From contig JAITEO010000295.1 in the NCBI GenBank assembly GCA_031281985.1, positions 1 through 7,875 of the forward strand: 7,875 nt of DNA, in the 5' to 3' direction. The stretch comes from Zoogloeaceae bacterium. GTDB lineage: Bacteria; Pseudomonadota; Gammaproteobacteria; Burkholderiales; Rhodocyclaceae. Below, in pieces: positions 6,449 through 7,875 of the stretch. Both the position numbers and the translations under genes were made by a program. The notes under the pieces are model-generated. The model saw only the letters and a program-made list of their open reading frames with translations, was not told the origin of the DNA and did no database searches. Position 1 is the stretch's first letter; the number at the start of each line of letters is the position of its first letter.

Positions 6449-6547
6449 AAACCCACTTTTTCCCGGTTCAGTCAGCAAAAAAGGGCAGGCGAAGCCTGCC
6501 CTTTTTTGGGTAAAGGCAAGGAAACCCACTACTACTTGTCCGTCCGG
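6435..6547 (+). repeat. Palindromic repeat copy C at the 3' end of the helicase gene
   Basis: Reads GCGTCAAAAAGTGA, an A/T hairpin (arms 6440-6447 and 6454-6461), CCCGGTTCAGTCAGC, a perfect terminator hairpin, GGGTAAAGGCAAGGAAACC and GTCCGG. This parallels copy A read on the minus strand, including CCGGTTCAGTCAGC and AAAGGCAA. It supplies the codons GTC AAA AAG and the TGA stop of the helicase gene. The closing inverted repeat seen in copy A is missing, so the right boundary is approximate. Confidence 0.8.
6477..6507 (+). terminator. Rho-independent terminator of the reductase-helicase unit
   Basis: A perfect 14-bp stem, AAAAAAGGGCAGGC (6477-6490) and its complement (6494-6507), with loop GAA, ending in six T residues, 28 bp after the helicase stop. 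The A6/T6 symmetry makes it able to work from both strands. It is the inner part of repeat copy C. Confidence 0.88.
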
Positions 6548-6549
6548 TC

Positions 6550-6682
6550 GTAGGGGCGCGCTGCGCGCGCCCGCAACCGTTCCGCCGCGTGATGGCCGAC
6601 GGGGCGCACGCGACAACCGTCACGTGTTGGACATGGCCGGTTCCCGCGCGTTCGAGTAGGGGCGGCAGAGTGCCGCCCCTAC
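6550..6682. repeat. Pair of GTAGGGGCG hairpins, REP-like
   Basis: Two hairpins both begin GTAGGGGCG. The first (arms GGGCGCGC 6554-6561 and 6565-6572, loop TGC) is an 8-bp stem. The second (arms 6656-6667 and 6671-6682, loop GAG) is a perfect 12-bp stem ending CGCCCCTAC. About 80 bp of GC-rich sequence without a recognisable gene lies between them. The shared motif in two flanking palindromes resembles a bacterial interspersed REP pair. The stretch 6449-6736 contains repeat copy C and this pair, and no credible coding sequence. Confidence 0.6.
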
Positions 6683-6692
6683 ATGTTTTTTT
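6656..6692 (+). terminator. Possible second plus-strand terminator (12-bp hairpin then T7)
   Basis: The perfect GTAGGGGCGGCA stem-loop is followed after ATG by seven T residues (6686-6692). The three-base gap before the T run makes it less than ideal. It lies about 210 bp after the helicase stop, behind the stronger terminator of copy C, and 45 bp past the stop of the convergent lipoprotein gene, for which the T run is on the wrong side. It may simply be a REP hairpin. Confidence 0.45.
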
Positions 6693-6736
6693 GCAGGAGT
6701 TCATTTTCTGCCGCTCGCCACAGACAGCATTGGCCT

Positions 6737-7585
6737 TCAATTTCGAGGATGCACCCCGCTTTCGACGTAGGCTTTGAACCTTGCCGTTTCTCTCCTGGCA
6801 TTTGGAGTACAGGATTCGTCGGTGGCGTCAAAATGATCGGAACACCCCACTTCCAGCCAGATGCGTGTTTTTCCGTCCTGCAAAGGTTCCCTGTAGGCGC
6901 GGTAGGTCAACTGGGACCCCAGGCCGCGTTCTCCTTTCCGGCTCGAGGAGTAGGTATGCGTCTCTATGACCAGATCATTGACGGTGCGAATTCTGTATTT
7001 CGAGTTCGTGGTGATGTAGAGGACTGCCCGTTGCCAATACGTATCGCATTGCGCCCTGCCTTCGCAGATCGAAGACTTCTGTTCCACGGGGACGCTGACT
7101 TCCGCCTGCATGCGCTCTGAATCGATCTGGGCGCATAGCTGCCCATATTCCGCCCAGGTGAATTTCCCTGCGTACAGCGCAAGCACTGCCTGCAAGTGCG
7201 CATCCATCTGAACCTTGTTCCTTTGCAGGAAGGCATATTCGGATTCGGTACTCGCGTGAAACAGGTTTTCTCGCATGAACGTGTCGTAGTACTCCGCCAT
7301 GAGCTTGCCAAATTTTCCGATCGCCACGCGCTCCTCTTCTGTCGGATAATGGTCGTCCGTGGCATTTTGCGGGCAACCTTCAAAACTGACGCCGGGTTTG
7401 CCGCGAATGATGGCCAACTCCGGATCGGTTGCCAGTCTCGCTATGTATTCCCGATTGACCGCCTTGCCGGCGATCAGCATTCCCAGGGATGAACATCCCG
7501 CAAGCATCAATAAGGCAACGAAGAGGAACGGCAGGAAACCGCGTTTCTGCCCCCCCCCGACATTGCTGTTTCGTTCCTGCGACAT
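6737..7585 (-). CDS. Hypothetical lipoprotein with lipobox and six mature cysteines besides the anchor
   Basis: A 282-residue protein I do not recognise. Residues 14-31 form a type II signal peptide: K14 and R15, hydrophobic FLPFLFVALLML, then lipobox LAGC with the anchor cysteine at C31. The mature part is mostly soluble, and residue S32 after the anchor suggests outer-membrane sorting by the usual rule. Besides C31 there are C71, C151, C174, C180, C248 and C259, an even number that could pair as disulfides in the periplasm. A basic N-terminal extension (1-13) contains GGG encoded by nine consecutive G residues. The start at 7585 is supported by AAGGAAGG five bases upstream. The gene begins 47 bp after the carB stop on the same strand and may be read from that operon. 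No function can be assigned. Confidence 0.8.
   Translation of the reverse strand: MSQERNSNVGGGQKRGFLPFLFVALLMLAGCSSLGMLIAGKAVNREYIARLATDPELAIIRGKPGVSFEGCPQNATDDHYPTEEERVAIGKFGKLMAEYYDTFMRENLFHASTESEYAFLQRNKVQMDAHLQAVLALYAGKFTWAEYGQLCAQIDSERMQAEVSVPVEQKSSICEGRAQCDTYWQRAVLYITTNSKYRIRTVNDLVIETHTYSSSRKGERGLGSQLTYRAYREPLQDGKTRIWLEVGCSDHFDATDESCTPNARRETARFKAYVESGVHPRN
7550..7558 (-). repeat. G9 homopolymer at codons 10-12 of the lipoprotein gene
   Basis: Nine C residues on the plus strand, nine G on the coding strand, just ahead of the signal peptide. A gain of one G would shift translation into a frame that stops at 7380, removing the signal peptide and the rest of the protein. Tracts of this length at 5' ends are known sites of slipped-strand phase variation in some proteobacteria; here that is only a possibility. 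Confidence 0.6.
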
Positions 7586-7590
7586 GATTT

Positions 7591-7598
7591 CCTTCCTT
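7591..7598 (-). promoter_or_regulatory. Ribosome binding site of the lipoprotein gene
   Basis: The minus strand reads AAGGAAGG with five bases before the ATG at 7585, a strong Shine-Dalgarno sequence that fixes this start against alternative frames. Confidence 0.8.
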
Positions 7599-7632
7599 TC
7601 CCATTGACGGCCCAGCCTCGAACCGTGGAGTT

Positions 7633-7875
7633 TCAGGATAACAACACCCCATGCAACCCCTGCACCGAATACACCTCCAGCTCTCCCCCAGAGGTGATGC
7701 CTTCCGCCGCCGCTTCCGCGCCCCAGAGGGTTGTGTACATCGTCACCCGCGCCTGTAGGCCGGAGACGCGGATGGAGCGGGAGTCGCTGATCGCCTGGCG
7801 TTTTTCTTCCACCGTGTTGATGATGAGCGCGATTTCGTTGTTCTTGATCATATCCACCACGTGCGGGCGGCCTTC
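7633..7875 (-). CDS. carB: Carbamoyl phosphate synthase large subunit, C-terminal end (5' part beyond window)
   Basis: The last 80 residues of CarB, starting EGRPHVVDMIKNNEIALIIN and ending VQGLHGVLLS. The patterns EGRPH, DMIKNNE, IINT, RQAISDSRSIR, YTTLWG and the SVQ-x-LH tail match the MGS-like allosteric domain at the C-terminus of CarB, where ornithine, IMP and UMP control the enzyme. The full protein (about 1,070 residues) makes carbamoyl phosphate from glutamine-derived ammonia, bicarbonate and two ATP, for arginine and pyrimidine synthesis. The gene runs out of the right edge of the window. The TGA at 7633-7635 is followed by 47 bp to the lipoprotein gene without an obvious terminator hairpin. 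Confidence 0.95.
   Translation of the reverse strand, partial: EGRPHVVDMIKNNEIALIINTVEEKRQAISDSRSIRVSGLQARVTMYTTLWGAEAAAEGITSGGELEVYSVQGLHGVLLS

Noticed and set aside
6468..6740. 90-residue minus-strand frame in the convergent gap
   Set aside because: It is made up almost entirely of hairpin and repeat sequence and has no recognisable domain or ribosome binding site.
6821..6835. GGTGGCGTCAAAATG, resembling the repeat head
   Set aside because: It lies inside the lipoprotein coding region, lacks the following hairpin and CCGGTT, and encodes ordinary residues; probably chance similarity.
7380..7652. 90-residue minus-strand frame overlapping the lipoprotein gene start
   Set aside because: It lacks a ribosome binding site and a recognisable sequence; the lipoprotein frame has a strong Shine-Dalgarno sequence, signal peptide and lipobox.

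Overview
The window looks like chromosomal DNA of a GC-rich proteobacterium, most likely a betaproteobacterium. The grounds are gene content: a single-domain RlmL-type methyltransferase directly behind a HemJ/CopD-family membrane protein, a ferredoxin-domain reductase of the type often named 'CDP-6-deoxy-delta-3,4-glucoseen reductase', a YoaA-type helicase, and the end of carB. The taxonomic call is inference from recalled family resemblance; no search was run.

Layout from left to right. Positions 1-605 (minus) hold the N-terminal two-thirds or so of an AAA-ATPase-like/PD-(D/E)XK family protein, cut by the window edge, with a candidate TATAAT box just upstream. Next on the minus strand come rlmL (685-1824) and hemJ (1826-2251), one base apart and clearly one transcription unit, then a YeeZ-like SDR gene (2384-3295). 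A 165-bp divergent intergenic region separates these from two plus-strand genes three bases apart: an NAD(P)H-dependent flavin/2Fe-2S reductase (3461-4462) and a DinG/YoaA-family Fe-S helicase (4466-6448, TTG start). A 288-bp non-coding stretch (6449-6736) holds three hairpins. The minus strand then carries an unrecognised lipoprotein gene (6737-7585) and the last 80 codons of carB (7633 to the right edge).

The most unusual thing is a dispersed palindromic repeat of about 110-130 bp in three copies (2275-2401, 3306-3412, 6435-6547). Its left end reads G(C)GTCAAAAAGTRA, followed by a short A/T hairpin, CCGGTT and a strong second hairpin. Two copies lie at the 3' end of a gene in sense orientation. 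There the repeat appears to supply the last codons (Val-Lys-Lys-stop) and then a terminator-like hairpin. The copy next to hemJ is bounded by perfect 15-bp inverted repeats, like a small non-autonomous (MITE-like) element.

Most proteins are housekeeping: rRNA modification, probable heme synthesis, Fe-S redox chemistry, DNA repair and carbamoyl phosphate synthesis. No defence island, CRISPR array, phage or transposase gene is visible. The least explained items are the repeat family, the lipoprotein with a G9 tract in its signal region, and a 10-bp tandem repeat where the ribosome binding site of the reductase should be.
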